A stretch of DNA of 64,000 nucleotides, from assembly GCF_036881825.1 (NCBI RefSeq), contig NZ_JBAJMW010000009.1, positions 72,787-136,786 of the forward strand, written 5' to 3'. The notes under the pieces are model-generated. The model had not been told where the DNA came from, ran no database searches, and saw only the letters and a program-made list of their open reading frames with translations. This DNA comes from Tersicoccus mangrovi (GTDB taxonomy: Bacteria > Actinomycetota > Actinomycetes > Actinomycetales > Micrococcaceae). Below are positions 1 through 7,742 of the stretch, piece by piece (position 1 is the stretch's first letter; each line of letters starts with the position of its first letter). Made by a program: the position numbers and the translations under genes.

Positions 1-204
1 CGCCTCGTACTTGTACTTGCCGAAGTCCATCAGTTTGCACACAGGCGGTTTGGCCTGCGGCGCCACCTCGACCAGATCGAGGTCGGACTCTGCGGCCAGT
101 CGAAGGGCGTCCTCGATACGGACGATGCCCACCTGCTCACCGGCAGGCCCGACGAGCCGCACCTCGGGGACGCGGATACGATCATTGATTCGGGGATCGC
201 TAAT
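1..204 (-). CDS. infC: Translation initiation factor IF-3, N-terminal part (cut by window edge)
   Basis: IF-3 binds the 30S subunit and monitors initiator tRNA and start-codon pairing. The 68 visible codons read ISDPRINDRIRVPEVR and then LVEVAPQAKPPVCKLMDFGK, the classic IF-3 N-domain; the rest lies left of the window. The start is ATT at 204-202. An AGGAG Shine-Dalgarno sits 6 nt upstream, and an in-frame TGA lies only ten codons upstream with no ATG, GTG or TTG between. AUU/AUA starts are known for infC elsewhere and support autoregulation, because IF-3 discriminates against them. A leader hairpin lies upstream at 269-300. rpmI and rplT would be expected downstream, outside the window. Identification is firm. 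Confidence 0.95.
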   Translation of the reverse strand, partial: MSDPRINDRIRVPEVRLVGPAGEQVGIVRIEDALRLAAESDLDLVEVAPQAKPPVCKLMDFGKYKYEA

Positions 205-215
205 GTGTTGCTCCT
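202..215 (-). promoter_or_regulatory. infC ribosome binding site with ATT start codon
   Basis: On the minus strand AGGAG (215-211) is followed by 6 nt and then ATT (204-202). The reading frame is closed just upstream and holds no standard start codon, so this site fixes the start. ATT is the IF-3 self-regulatory start codon known from other bacteria; that it works the same way here is inference. Confidence 0.85.
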
Positions 216-268
216 GTGGTCGGTTGTCGATTCACGCCACGAGGGCGTGAGGACCGCACACACACGAA

Positions 269-300
269 AAGCCTCCGTCTGCATGTGCACACGGAGGCTT
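269..300 (-). terminator. Hairpin in the infC leader, possible attenuator
   Basis: AAGCCTCCGT (269-278) and ACGGAGGCTT (291-300) are perfect 10-bp complements around a 12-nt loop. On the minus strand the stem runs into TTTTCG, about 65 nt before the infC start. The position suits an attenuator of the infC-rpmI-rplT operon. The U run is short, so the strength of termination is uncertain. Confidence 0.55.
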
Positions 301-526
301 CTTCGAACGACGGCGGAACCACGCGAGGGAACGACGAACCGGCACGCCGGCGCACACGCCGAACGACGACGTCGCACCCTGCCGAGATCCTCAGGATCCT
401 GGGTGTGGTACCCGACCGAGACCCGGCGGCCGCAGTCATGAAGACGAGCCGTCGCGGGTGGGAGAAGCCTCCGCTTGCAATCGACCCGCGCATGGCGAGC
501 CGGTGGTCTGTGCCAAGCTTACCATC

Positions 527-973
527 ATGAGCTTTCCCGACCCGAATCCCTCCACGCCCCCCGCACACGATCACGGCGACAGCTACGTCTTCTCCCCCGA
601 CGCCAGCACGCAGGACGCTGCCGGCGGCGACCAGACCGCCCAGGTGCAGCAGCAGATGCGCGACATCGCCGAGGTGCCCGCCGTCGAGGTGATCACGACC
701 GCGGCCGTGCACCTGATGAGTGCCGCCGCCGTCAAGTGCGGTCTGGCGGAGGGACCGGACGCCGCGGAGCTGACCGACCTGGACGAGGCGCGGAAGCTGA
801 TCACGGCGCTGGCCGGATTCGTGACGGCGGCGGCCCCGGAGATCGGCAGCCAGCACGCCGGACCGTTGCGCGACGGCCTGCGGTCGCTGCAGCTGGCCTT
901 CCGTGAGGCGTCCGCCATCCCCGACAAGCCCGGTCAGGGCCCCGGCGAGAAGTACACCGGCCCCGTCAACTGA
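527..973 (+). CDS. DUF1844 family protein
   Basis: A 148-residue protein of unknown function. The N-terminal ~45 residues are polar and Pro/Asp-rich; the helical core (IAEVPAVEVITTAAVHLMSAAAVKCGL, written here in two parts: IAEVPAVEVITT and AAVHLMSAAAVKCGL) is typical of DUF1844, which sits beside infC in many actinobacteria. I chose the ATG at 527 (MSFPDPN) because upstream in-frame codons do not look coding and this start leaves a leader shared with divergent infC. No clear Shine-Dalgarno is present; AAGCTT-like sequence 7 nt upstream might be a poor -10 of a leaderless transcript. The 204-527 gap holds only the infC leader and this promoter region. Confidence 0.8.
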   Translation: MSFPDPNPSTPPAHDHGDSYVFSPDASTQDAAGGDQTAQVQQQMRDIAEVPAVEVITTAAVHLMSAAAVKCGLAEGPDAAELTDLDEARKLITALAGFVTAAAPEIGSQHAGPLRDGLRSLQLAFREASAIPDKPGQGPGEKYTGPVN

Positions 974-1049
974 CGAGGGCCCGGCTCGACCGCCCGGGGC
1001 GCGACCACACGAGGCCGCTCCGGGCGCGAGCTCTCGGCGCGGAGAGGGC

Positions 1050-2372
1050 TCAGGCCCGGCGACGTGCCCGGGCGCGGCCGCCCACGAGGCCGAGGCCGAC
1101 CAGCGCGAGCAGCAGCGCCACCCCGCCGGCACCGACGAACCCGGCTCCGGGACCGAAGACGTCGATCGCGATGCCGATCGTCGGCGACCCGATGGCGCTA
1201 CCGGCAGTCAGGGCCGAGCCGTACCACCCCATCGCCTGACCCCGCCGGGCCTCCCCCACCAGGTCCGCGACCCGCTCGCTGCACGCCGTCAGGGTCGGAG
1301 CGCACAGCAGCCCCGGCGGGATGGCCAGCAGGCCGAGGGTCAGCGGATCGGTGGCCAGCACCATCGGGATCGTCAGCAGACTCATCCCGGCGAGCAGGAG
1401 CAGTGGCGGGACGGGCCGGTCCAGGACGCCGTAGACGAGTCCACCGGCCACCGACGCGAGGCACCAGAAGAGGAAGACCAGTCCGAGCGAGTCGACCTGA
1501 TCGGAGCCGCGGAGCACCGCGACGAAGCTGACGTCGCTGCCCGAGAGCAGCAGCCCGACCGCGGCGGCGGCCCCGAGGACGGCGCCCACCGCCGGCGTGA
1601 TCCAGGCCATCCGCCGCCCGGGACGTCCCAGGACCGGCAGCGACGACGTCACGAGCGGCAGGGACGAGGTGACGGCGTCGGTGGCGGAGGCGATCTCGGC
1701 GGGCGCGAGCGTCTCGACCGCCTCGGCGTCCTGTCGCCGGTTCCGCTCGCCGGCCGCCGCATCGTCGCGGGTGCCGAGCTGACTGGACCGGGTGGGCGGG
1801 TCGAACCACATGAGCAGCACCCCGGCCAGCGCCGAGCACACGCCGACGAGGACGAGGCCCGTCTGGGTGTGCAGCGTCGTCGCGAGCAGGACGCCGGTCG
1901 CGGGCCCGACGATGAACACCAGCTCGGTCGCCATCGAGTCGACGGCGAAGGCGGTACGGCGCTGGTCCTCGGCCACGAGCACGGCGAGGGACTGGCGGAC
2001 GACGGAGAACACGGGCAGCGCGAACAGCCCGCCGAGGACGGCCGCCGGGATCAGCAGCTCGTACGGCAGGAACGGGGCGATCGACCAGATCACGGCCTCG
2101 GCCACGACGGACGGCAGCAGGGCGCGACGCAGGCCGACGGTGTCGACGCGGTGCCCGCGCCAGGGGGCGCCGACGGCCAGGCCGAGGGTGATCGCGGTGG
2201 CGACGATGCCGGCGGCGGTGTAGCCGCGGGACAGCGCGTCGACCACGTGCAGGGTCAGCAGCACGCCGGCGGCGGCGTGCGGGACGCGAGCGAGCATGCC
2301 CACGAGCAGCAGCCGGCGGATCGGGGGCTGCGACAGCAGGGTACCGTACCGGGCGAACGTCGTCGTCCTCAT
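1050..2372 (-). CDS. MFS transporter
   Basis: A 440-residue membrane protein with about twelve hydrophobic segments in two halves, separated by a polar linker near residues 195-240. The N-half carries the basic loop between helices 2 and 3 (APWRGHRVDTVGLRR), a degenerate form of the MFS G-x-x-x-D-R-x-G-R-R motif. It is most like drug/metabolite efflux permeases; the substrate cannot be read from the sequence. It lies 45 bp downstream of the SseB-like gene on the same strand and may share the his transcript. No strong Shine-Dalgarno precedes the ATG. Confidence 0.8.
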   Translation of the reverse strand: MRTTTFARYGTLLSQPPIRRLLLVGMLARVPHAAAGVLLTLHVVDALSRGYTAAGIVATAITLGLAVGAPWRGHRVDTVGLRRALLPSVVAEAVIWSIAPFLPYELLIPAAVLGGLFALPVFSVVRQSLAVLVAEDQRRTAFAVDSMATELVFIVGPATGVLLATTLHTQTGLVLVGVCSALAGVLLMWFDPPTRSSQLGTRDDAAAGERNRRQDAEAVETLAPAEIASATDAVTSSLPLVTSSLPVLGRPGRRMAWITPAVGAVLGAAAAVGLLLSGSDVSFVAVLRGSDQVDSLGLVFLFWCLASVAGGLVYGVLDRPVPPLLLLAGMSLLTIPMVLATDPLTLGLLAIPPGLLCAPTLTACSERVADLVGEARRGQAMGWYGSALTAGSAIGSPTIGIAIDVFGPGAGFVGAGGVALLLALVGLGLVGGRARARRRA

Positions 2373-2417
2373 CGCGAACGTCGTCCTGTCCTCTCATCCC
2401 GGGCTCGACGGCGCGGG

Positions 2418-3269
2418 TCAGGCGGGAGCGGCCACGATCCGCATCTCGATGGAATCGACGCCGTCGGCGAACACGGGGTCGGCGGCCAGGCGCTCCTGGA
2501 TGCGACGCACGACGGCGTCGAGTTCGTGTCGGTCGAGACCGGAGCGCAGGGTGAGACCGATGCGCAGCTCCGGGCCGGGACCGCCTCCGGCGATCCGGGC
2601 CCCGTTCCGGTCGGCGCTGACCACGCCCCGGCCCGCCGCGCAGTCGACCTGCAGGACGGCGGGCTCGCTCACTGTAACACCGCGTGCGGCGGCGGCGACG
2701 GCGGGGTCGGCGTACGACGGCGTCCAGGGCTTCTGCTGCGCGAGGGCCCACAGTGCGGGCCGCCGGACCACGAAGCTGACGGCGCCGCCGGGGTCGAGCA
2801 CCATCAGCTGGGCGTCCTCGGCGGCCGCGGACAGGGCGGCGCGCGGTGCCCAGGTGGGGATCGGCCTCGCGTCGGGGTGCCAGGCGCGCAACGCGTCGAC
2901 GGACGTGAAGACCGGCAGCGCGGTGCGGCCGTCGGGCGCGGCAATGGTCACCAGCGACAGGTCGGCCTCCTTGTCGGAGACCGGGACCGGATCGTTCGCG
3001 TCCCCGGCGACGCTGGCGATCAGCGGCACGAAGATCCGGGCGTCCCGCAGCGCGTCGACGACGGCGGCCTCCCCGGCGCGGCCGGCACGGAGGGCGTCCA
3101 GGGCCGCGGCCACGCGGGCGTCGGCGAGGCCGTCGTCACCGGCGTGTTCCGCGGTCGCGGGGACGGATCCGGCGAGGTCGCGCCCGGCCCAGGGCACACC
3201 GGCCGAGTCGGCGGGCCCACCGGCGGCGTCCAGCAGCGCCCGGATGTGCCCGGGCAGCTCACGGCTCAC
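2418..3269 (-). CDS. SseB family protein
   Basis: A 283-residue SseB-family protein. The mid region (FVPLIASVAGD, ALPVFTSVDALRAWHPDARP) matches the SseB N-domain, and the C-terminal ~100 residues (LRSGLDRHELDAVVRRIQERL) resemble the SseB C-domain. The cellular role of actinobacterial SseB proteins is not established. The GTG start overlaps the priA stop as GTGA, so it is translationally coupled to priA; this linkage to the his genes is common in Micrococcaceae. An in-frame opening continues upstream through priA but is not SseB-like. Confidence 0.8.
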   Translation of the reverse strand: MSRELPGHIRALLDAAGGPADSAGVPWAGRDLAGSVPATAEHAGDDGLADARVAAALDALRAGRAGEAAVVDALRDARIFVPLIASVAGDANDPVPVSDKEADLSLVTIAAPDGRTALPVFTSVDALRAWHPDARPIPTWAPRAALSAAAEDAQLMVLDPGGAVSFVVRRPALWALAQQKPWTPSYADPAVAAAARGVTVSEPAVLQVDCAAGRGVVSADRNGARIAGGGPGPELRIGLTLRSGLDRHELDAVVRRIQERLAADPVFADGVDSIEMRIVAAPA

Positions 3270-4054
3270 GGGCGGCCGGCGACGTCCAGCGCCTCGGGCA
3301 GCGTGAAGGCGCCCGCGTACAGCGCCTTGCCCACGATGGCGCCCTCGAGGCCCCGCGGGACGAGGGTGCGCAGCGCCGTCAGGTCGGCGAGGGAGGAGAT
3401 GCCGCCGGAGGCGACGACGGGCTTGCCGGTGCGGGTGATGACCTCGCCGAGCAGGTCGAGGTTGGGTCCGCGCATGGTGCCGTCCTTGGTGACGTCCGTG
3501 ACGACGTAGCGGGCGCAGCCGGCGTCCTCGAGCCGGGCCAGCACCTCCCACAGGTCGCCACCCTCGCGGGTCCAGCCGCGGGCGGCCAGCGTGGTGCCGC
3601 GCACGTCGAGGCCGACGGCGATCGCGTCGCCGTACTTCTCGATCGCGGCCGCGGTCCATTCCGGGTTCTCGAGGGCGGCGGTGCCGAGGTTGACCCGGGT
3701 GGCGCCGAGCTCGAGGGCCTGGTCGAGGGAGGCGTCGTCGCGGATGCCGCCGGACAGCTCGATCTTCACGTCGAGGTTCTCGACGACCCGGGCCAGCAGG
3801 TCCCGGTTGGAGCCGCGGCCGAAGGCGGCGTCGAGGTCGACGAGGTGCACCCACTCGGCGCCGGCGTCCTGCCACTGCCGGGCGGCGTCGACCGGGTCCC
3901 CGTACGCGGTCTCGCTTCCGGCCTCGCCCTGGACGAGCCGCACGGCCTGCCCGTCGGCGACGTCGACCGCCGGCAGCAGGACCAGCCGGTGCTCGCTCGT
4001 GCCGGCCGTCTCGGCGGGGGCCTCGGCGGCAGGGCCCTCGGGGGTGGTGCTCAT
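3266..4054 (-). CDS. priA: Phosphoribosyl isomerase A (bifunctional HisA/TrpF)
   Basis: A (beta/alpha)8 isomerase of 262 residues. It converts ProFAR to PRFAR in histidine synthesis and, in actinobacteria, usually also performs the TrpF step of tryptophan synthesis. Both catalytic aspartates are visible: LLPAVDV near residue 31 and VVTDVTKDG near residue 184. Phosphate-binding segments ELSGGIRDD and VVASGGISS are intact. The first ~22 residues are an acidic, Ala/Pro-rich extension; the ATG has GAGGA about 6 nt upstream. Dual HisA/TrpF activity is inferred from the taxon, since trpF is absent from the window but could lie elsewhere. Confidence 0.9.
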   Translation of the reverse strand: MSTTPEGPAAEAPAETAGTSEHRLVLLPAVDVADGQAVRLVQGEAGSETAYGDPVDAARQWQDAGAEWVHLVDLDAAFGRGSNRDLLARVVENLDVKIELSGGIRDDASLDQALELGATRVNLGTAALENPEWTAAAIEKYGDAIAVGLDVRGTTLAARGWTREGGDLWEVLARLEDAGCARYVVTDVTKDGTMRGPNLDLLGEVITRTGKPVVASGGISSLADLTALRTLVPRGLEGAIVGKALYAGAFTLPEALDVAGRP

Positions 4055-4084
4055 GCGTGTCCTCGTCTTCTCCGGCGGATGCCG

Positions 4085-4137
4085 GTCGTGGTGCTCGTCG
4101 TGCTCGTGGTGCTCGGCGCGCTCGTGGTGCTCGTGGA
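4085..4137. repeat. Simple repeat of GTGCTCGTG-type units
   Basis: Between hisH and priA the + strand repeats gtgctcgtg/gtgctcgtc about five times with small changes. It lies in the priA leader and is not part of a convincing gene. It may be length-variable among strains. Confidence 0.6.
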
Positions 4138-4184
4138 GGTCGGGGTGCCACAGCGGGCGGGGCGGCTCCCGAGTCCCGCGCCCC

Positions 4185-4823
4185 CTACAGCGTGCCGAGC
4201 CAGTTGCTCAGCAGCTGCGCGCCGGCGTCGGCGGACTTCTCGGGGTGGAACTGGGTGGCCGAGAGCGGGCCGTTCTCCACCGCGGCGATGAACGGGCCGC
4301 CGTGCCGGCTCCACGTGACGCGCGGCGGCGCCATGGCGGGGATGGTCACGTCGAACGCCCACTCCTGGACCCCGTAGGAGTGCACGAAGTAGAAGCGCTC
4401 GTCGGCCAGGCCCGCGAAGAGGGTGCTGTCGGCGGGGGGTTCGACGGTGTTCCAGCCCATGTGCGGGACGACGTCGGCGGCGAGCCGCTCGACGGTGCCG
4501 GGCCACTCCCCCAGGCCGGCGGTCGGCACGCCGTGCTCGACGCCGCGGTCGAACATCACCTGCATGCCGACGCAGATGCCGAGGACCGGCCGGTTGCCCG
4601 CGATCCGCCGCCCGATCAGGCGGGGCGCGTCGACCGCCCGCAGGCCGGTCATGACGGCCTCGAACGCGCCGACGCCCGGGACGACGAGGCCCGCGGCCTC
4701 GGTCACGTCCGCCGGGTCGCGGCTGAGGGTGACGTCGGCGCCGACGCGTTCCAGGGCACGCACGGCCGAGCGGATGTTCCCGGATCCGTAGTCCAGGACG
4801 GTGACGCTGGGTCTGCCGCTCAC
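4185..4823 (-). CDS. hisH: Imidazole glycerol phosphate synthase, glutaminase subunit
   Basis: A 212-residue class I glutamine amidotransferase that supplies ammonia to HisF for imidazole-glycerol-phosphate formation. The nucleophile motif GICVGMQ (Cys near residue 84) and the His-Glu pair QFHPEKS near residue 193 are present, along with the oxyanion strand VVPGVGAFE. Its ATG overlaps the hisB stop as ATGA, so the two are coupled. The partner hisF is not in the window; here hisH is followed, after 130 bp, by priA. Confidence 0.93.
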   Translation of the reverse strand: MSGRPSVTVLDYGSGNIRSAVRALERVGADVTLSRDPADVTEAAGLVVPGVGAFEAVMTGLRAVDAPRLIGRRIAGNRPVLGICVGMQVMFDRGVEHGVPTAGLGEWPGTVERLAADVVPHMGWNTVEPPADSTLFAGLADERFYFVHSYGVQEWAFDVTIPAMAPPRVTWSRHGGPFIAAVENGPLSATQFHPEKSADAGAQLLSNWLGTL

Positions 4824-5428
4824 AGGGCGCCCTTGGTCGAGGGAATGCCGCTCACCCGCGGGTCGGGCTCGACGGCGACACGCAGCGCGCGGGCGAGCGC
4901 CTTGAACTGGGCCTCGACGATGTGGTGCGGGTCGCGGCCGCCGAGCACCGTCATGTGCAGGCAGATGTGCGCGTGCAGCGCGATGGCCTCCAACACGTGC
5001 CGGGTCAGGGAGCCGGTGAAGTGGCCGCCGATGAGGTGGTACTCCTGGCCGGCGGGCTCGCCGGTGTGCACGAGGTAGGGGCGGCCGGAGATGTCGACGA
5101 CGGCCCGGGCGAGGGCTTCGTCCAGCGGCACGGTGGCCTCGCCGAAGCGGCGGATGCCGGCCTTGTCGCCGAGTGCCTCGCGCAGCACCTCGCCGAGCGT
5201 GATGGCGACGTCCTCGACCGTGTGGTGCACGTCGATGTGGGTGTCGCCGCTCGCCTGGACCGTCAGGTCGATCAAGGAGTGCTTGGCCAGCGCGGTCAGC
5301 ATGTGGTCGTAGAACGGCACGGTCGTGTCGATCCGGGCCTCACCCGTGCCGTCGAGGTTGACCTCGACCGTCACGGACGACTCGCTCGTCGTGCGTTCGC
5401 GGCGGGCGGTCCGGGATGGGGTGCTCAT
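4820..5428 (-). CDS. hisB: Imidazoleglycerol-phosphate dehydratase
   Basis: A 202-residue monofunctional HisB that dehydrates IGP to imidazole acetol phosphate using two Mn ions. The metal-binding histidine motifs HVHHTVED-like (DVHHTVEDVA) and DPHHIVEAQFKALARAL are both intact. There is no fused histidinol-phosphatase domain, as is usual in actinobacteria. The ATG is preceded by AAGGA. A TAGACT box at 5481-5486 may give it its own promoter in addition to read-through from hisC. Confidence 0.93.
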   Translation of the reverse strand: MSTPSRTARRERTTSESSVTVEVNLDGTGEARIDTTVPFYDHMLTALAKHSLIDLTVQASGDTHIDVHHTVEDVAITLGEVLREALGDKAGIRRFGEATVPLDEALARAVVDISGRPYLVHTGEPAGQEYHLIGGHFTGSLTRHVLEAIALHAHICLHMTVLGGRDPHHIVEAQFKALARALRVAVEPDPRVSGIPSTKGAL

Positions 5429-5480
5429 GGCAGTCCTTCGTGGTCACGCAGATGGTGACGGGGTCGGAGGGGACGGGTCG

Positions 5481-5486
5481 AGTCTA
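5481..5486 (-). promoter_or_regulatory. Possible hisB -10 element
   Basis: TAGACT on the minus strand, about 50 nt before the hisB start. The same hexamer occurs before hisC, rpsO and the acyltransferase gene. No good -35 is seen. The 171-bp hisC-hisB gap holds nothing else recognisable. Confidence 0.4.
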
Positions 5487-5599
5487 GCGAGCGGTCCCGC
5501 GGACACTCCGTGGAGCCTGGGCCGGCAGTGTCGGTCGATATCGGGCGACGCCCTCGCACCGTGCCGGTGCGGGTGGCCGGGCTGGCCGGGCTCCCGTGG

Positions 5600-6736
5600 T
5601 CAGGGCGCGGGGACGGCGATGCCGGCGTCGGCCAGCTCCTGCATCCGGTCGAGGAAGGCGCTGGTCTCGGCCTCGGTGCCGGCACTGACCCGCAGCCGGC
5701 CGTGCAGGCCGATGTCGCGGATGATGACGCCGGCGTCGAGCAGGCCGTGCCACACCGCCTCCGGATCCTGCAGCGGGCCGAAGAGGACGAAGTTCGAGTC
5801 CGACGGAGTGGGCGTCAGCCCGAGCCGGTCCAGACCGTCGACGATGCGGTCCCGCTGGGCCTTGATGTCCTCGACGGTGGCGAGCAGCGCGTCGGCGTGG
5901 GCGAGGGCCGCCAGGGCCACCGCCTGGGTGACGGCCGAGAGGTGGTACGGCAGCCGGACGAGGCGCAGCGCGTCCGTGACCTCGGGGGCGGCGGCCATGT
6001 AGCCCAGGCGCGTGCCGGCCATGCCGAAGGCCTTGCTCATGGTGCGCGAGATGATCAGGCGTTCCCGGCCCGGCAGCAGCTCGAGGGCGCTGGGCGTGCC
6101 GGTGTGGGCGAACTCAGCGTAGGCCTCGTCGACGATCACCATGGATCGGGTGGCCTCCGTCGCCGCGTAGACCGCCTCGATGACATCGAGGCCGGTGGAC
6201 GTGCCCGTGGGGTTGTTCGGGCTGCAGACGATGACGACGTCCGGAGCGTGCTCCCGCACCTGGGCCGCGGCGGACTCGGCGGTGAGCGTGAAGTCCGCCT
6301 CCCGGGTCCCGGCGATGTAGCCGGTGTCGGTCCCCGCGGCCAGGAGCGGATACATGGAGTACGTGGGCGGGAAGCTCATCAGCGTCCGGCCGGGCCCGGC
6401 GAACGCCTGGAGGATCTGCTGCAGCACCTCGTTGGACCCGTTCGCCGCCCACAGCCGATCCGCGGTCAGCCCGTGCCCGAGGTAGCGGGCCAGACTCTCG
6501 CGCATCGTGGTGAACTCCCGGTCGGGGTACCGGTTGAGGGTCTCGAGGGTGCCCTCGACGCCCGTGACGATCGCCTCCCGCACGGCCGTCGGCAACGGAT
6601 GCGTGTTCTCGTTGACGTTCAGTTGGATCGGCACGTCGATCTGCGGTGCCCCGTAGGGGACGGTACCCCGCAGATTCTCGCGCAGCGGCAGCGCGTTCAG
6701 GCGCTCCAGTCGTTCCTCGGCGCTCGTGGGATTCAC
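5600..6736 (-). CDS. hisC: Histidinol-phosphate aminotransferase
   Basis: A 378-residue PLP-dependent fold-type I aminotransferase converting imidazole acetol phosphate to histidinol phosphate. Seen are the substrate-specificity strand LNVNENTHPLP, ANGSNEVLQQ near residue 100, CSPNNPTGT, VDEAYAEF and the PLP-lysine motif SRTMSKAFGMAG (Lys near residue 235). The GTG start lies 6 nt after a TAGACT -10 box, which suggests a leaderless mRNA and supports this start. It heads the hisC-hisB-hisH-priA series. Confidence 0.93.
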   Translation of the reverse strand: MNPTSAEERLERLNALPLRENLRGTVPYGAPQIDVPIQLNVNENTHPLPTAVREAIVTGVEGTLETLNRYPDREFTTMRESLARYLGHGLTADRLWAANGSNEVLQQILQAFAGPGRTLMSFPPTYSMYPLLAAGTDTGYIAGTREADFTLTAESAAAQVREHAPDVVIVCSPNNPTGTSTGLDVIEAVYAATEATRSMVIVDEAYAEFAHTGTPSALELLPGRERLIISRTMSKAFGMAGTRLGYMAAAPEVTDALRLVRLPYHLSAVTQAVALAALAHADALLATVEDIKAQRDRIVDGLDRLGLTPTPSDSNFVLFGPLQDPEAVWHGLLDAGVIIRDIGLHGRLRVSAGTEAETSAFLDRMQELADAGIAVPAP

Positions 6737-6742
6737 CGTCCC

Positions 6743-6748
6743 AGTCTA
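6743..6748 (-). promoter_or_regulatory. hisC -10 element (leaderless start)
   Basis: TAGACT on the minus strand, followed by 6 nt (GGGACG) and the GTG start codon at 6736. Transcription starting 6-7 nt after the -10 would begin at or next to the start codon. No -35 match is evident. Confidence 0.55.
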
Positions 6749-6868
6749 GGAAAGCCGCCCGGGCGCCCGCGAATCGCCGTTGTCGTGATCCCGCACGCGG
6801 GCTGCGCGCGGGAGACTCACAGCGCGCCGGCCACGGGCAGCGCCCCCACTCACGGCGCGAGACGCCCG

Positions 6869-7459
6869 TCAGGAGCCGAGCGGAATGTAGAGCTTGCGGC
6901 CGGCGTCGATGTGGTCCCCGCTCAACCCGTTGAGGCTGACGATCTTCGCGACGACGTCCCGGGTGTCACGCCCGTGCGCGTTCTCGGCCGCCACCTGCCA
7001 CAGGGACTGACCCGGCTGGACCGTCACCTGCACGGCGGGCGTCGACGGCACCTGCCGGACTCCTTGTTCGGCCGCCGCCGGCGCCGTCGTGAACACCCCG
7101 ACCACCGTCAGCAGGACGGCCACGGCGAGCAGCACCGGCAGGCCGACGAAGACGAGCCGGCCCCGCCGCGTCAGATGCAGCGGCGACCGCGACACGCGGC
7201 GGGACGCGGCGGCAGCAGGGACCACGGCCGGACGCGCCGCGGTCGGATGCGCCGCACCAGCCGGACGCGCAGCGGCGACACGGGCCGGGGCGGTCCGCGC
7301 AGCCGCCGCCTGTGCGACGCGCGGACGGACGGCCCGCAGAGGAGCGGGTGCCGGACGCCGGACGCTGCGGACCGCGGGCCGCGCTGCGGTGGCAGCCGCG
7401 CGCGGGCTGCGGTGGAGAGACAGGGTGAAGCTCGGTGCGTGCAGGACGTGGGTCGACAT
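6869..7459 (-). CDS. LysM-domain membrane protein, probable SOS-induced division inhibitor (YneA/DivS/Rv2719c type)
   Basis: A 196-residue protein with a basic, Ala/Pro/Arg-rich N-terminal ~95 residues, one membrane helix (LVFVGLPVLLAVAVLLTVVGVF) and an extracytoplasmic C-terminal LysM domain (VQVTVQPGQSLWQVAAEN ... GRKLYIPLG). The start at 7459 has a strong GAGGAGG; a longer in-frame opening to 7555 runs across the LexA box and is rejected. It is divergent from lexA with a LexA box at 7515-7530. The architecture and location match SOS-induced division suppressors known next to lexA (Bacillus YneA, Corynebacterium DivS, mycobacterial Rv2719c). Sequence similarity to those is low, so the function is an inference from architecture and context. 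Confidence 0.75.
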   Translation of the reverse strand: MSTHVLHAPSFTLSLHRSPRAAATAARPAVRSVRRPAPAPLRAVRPRVAQAAAARTAPARVAAARPAGAAHPTAARPAVVPAAAASRRVSRSPLHLTRRGRLVFVGLPVLLAVAVLLTVVGVFTTAPAAAEQGVRQVPSTPAVQVTVQPGQSLWQVAAENAHGRDTRDVVAKIVSLNGLSGDHIDAGRKLYIPLGS

Positions 7460-7514
7460 GCCAGCCTCCTCGGTCGGGGACCCGGGATGCATCCGCCGCG
7501 GCCGTTCACCGCGT

Positions 7515-7530
7515 TCGAACACATCTTCGA
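7515..7530 (-). promoter_or_regulatory. LexA box upstream of the LysM gene
   Basis: TCGAACACATCTTCGA differs from the actinobacterial LexA palindrome TCGAAC-N4-GTTCGA by one base. It lies 56 bp upstream of the LysM gene start, on its transcript side. Confidence 0.75.
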
Positions 7531-7582
7531 ATCTGTTCTGGTCCATTTCTAGCACTGATCATCGAACGATGTCGAGACTCGC

Positions 7583-7623
7583 TAGAACATGTGTTTGAAA
7601 ACGCTCCCCTGCTCCCCTACCGT
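7583..7623 (+). promoter_or_regulatory. lexA promoter with LexA box
   Basis: A LexA box, TAGAACATGTGTTTGA (7583-7598), overlaps a -35 TTGAAA (7595-7600). After a 17-bp spacer comes a -10 TACCGT (7618-7623). This is the expected autorepression layout and gives a 5' leader of roughly 110 nt before lexA. Confidence 0.75.
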
Positions 7624-7742
7624 GAGGCGCAGGGAGCCGGTTTGGTTCCCAGTGCACCAACCGCCACCGACAGAACTGCCGAGAGCCGATTCCGCCACCG
7701 CTCGTGGGCCGTGACATCGGGACCGTGAGAGGACAGACCGAC

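Noticed and set aside
903..3509. Very long open frame on the + strand (868 codons)
   Set aside because: It is antisense to the MFS, SseB and priA genes, is Gly/Arg/Asp-rich low-complexity sequence, and arises from high-GC third positions.
4051..4506. Ser/Thr-repeat small protein between hisH and priA
   Set aside because: The frame overlaps hisH out of frame and the repeat is simple sequence with no ribosome binding site.
7562..7575. Third LexA box (TCGAACGATGTCGA)
   Set aside because: The half-sites are too close for the 16-bp LexA palindrome.
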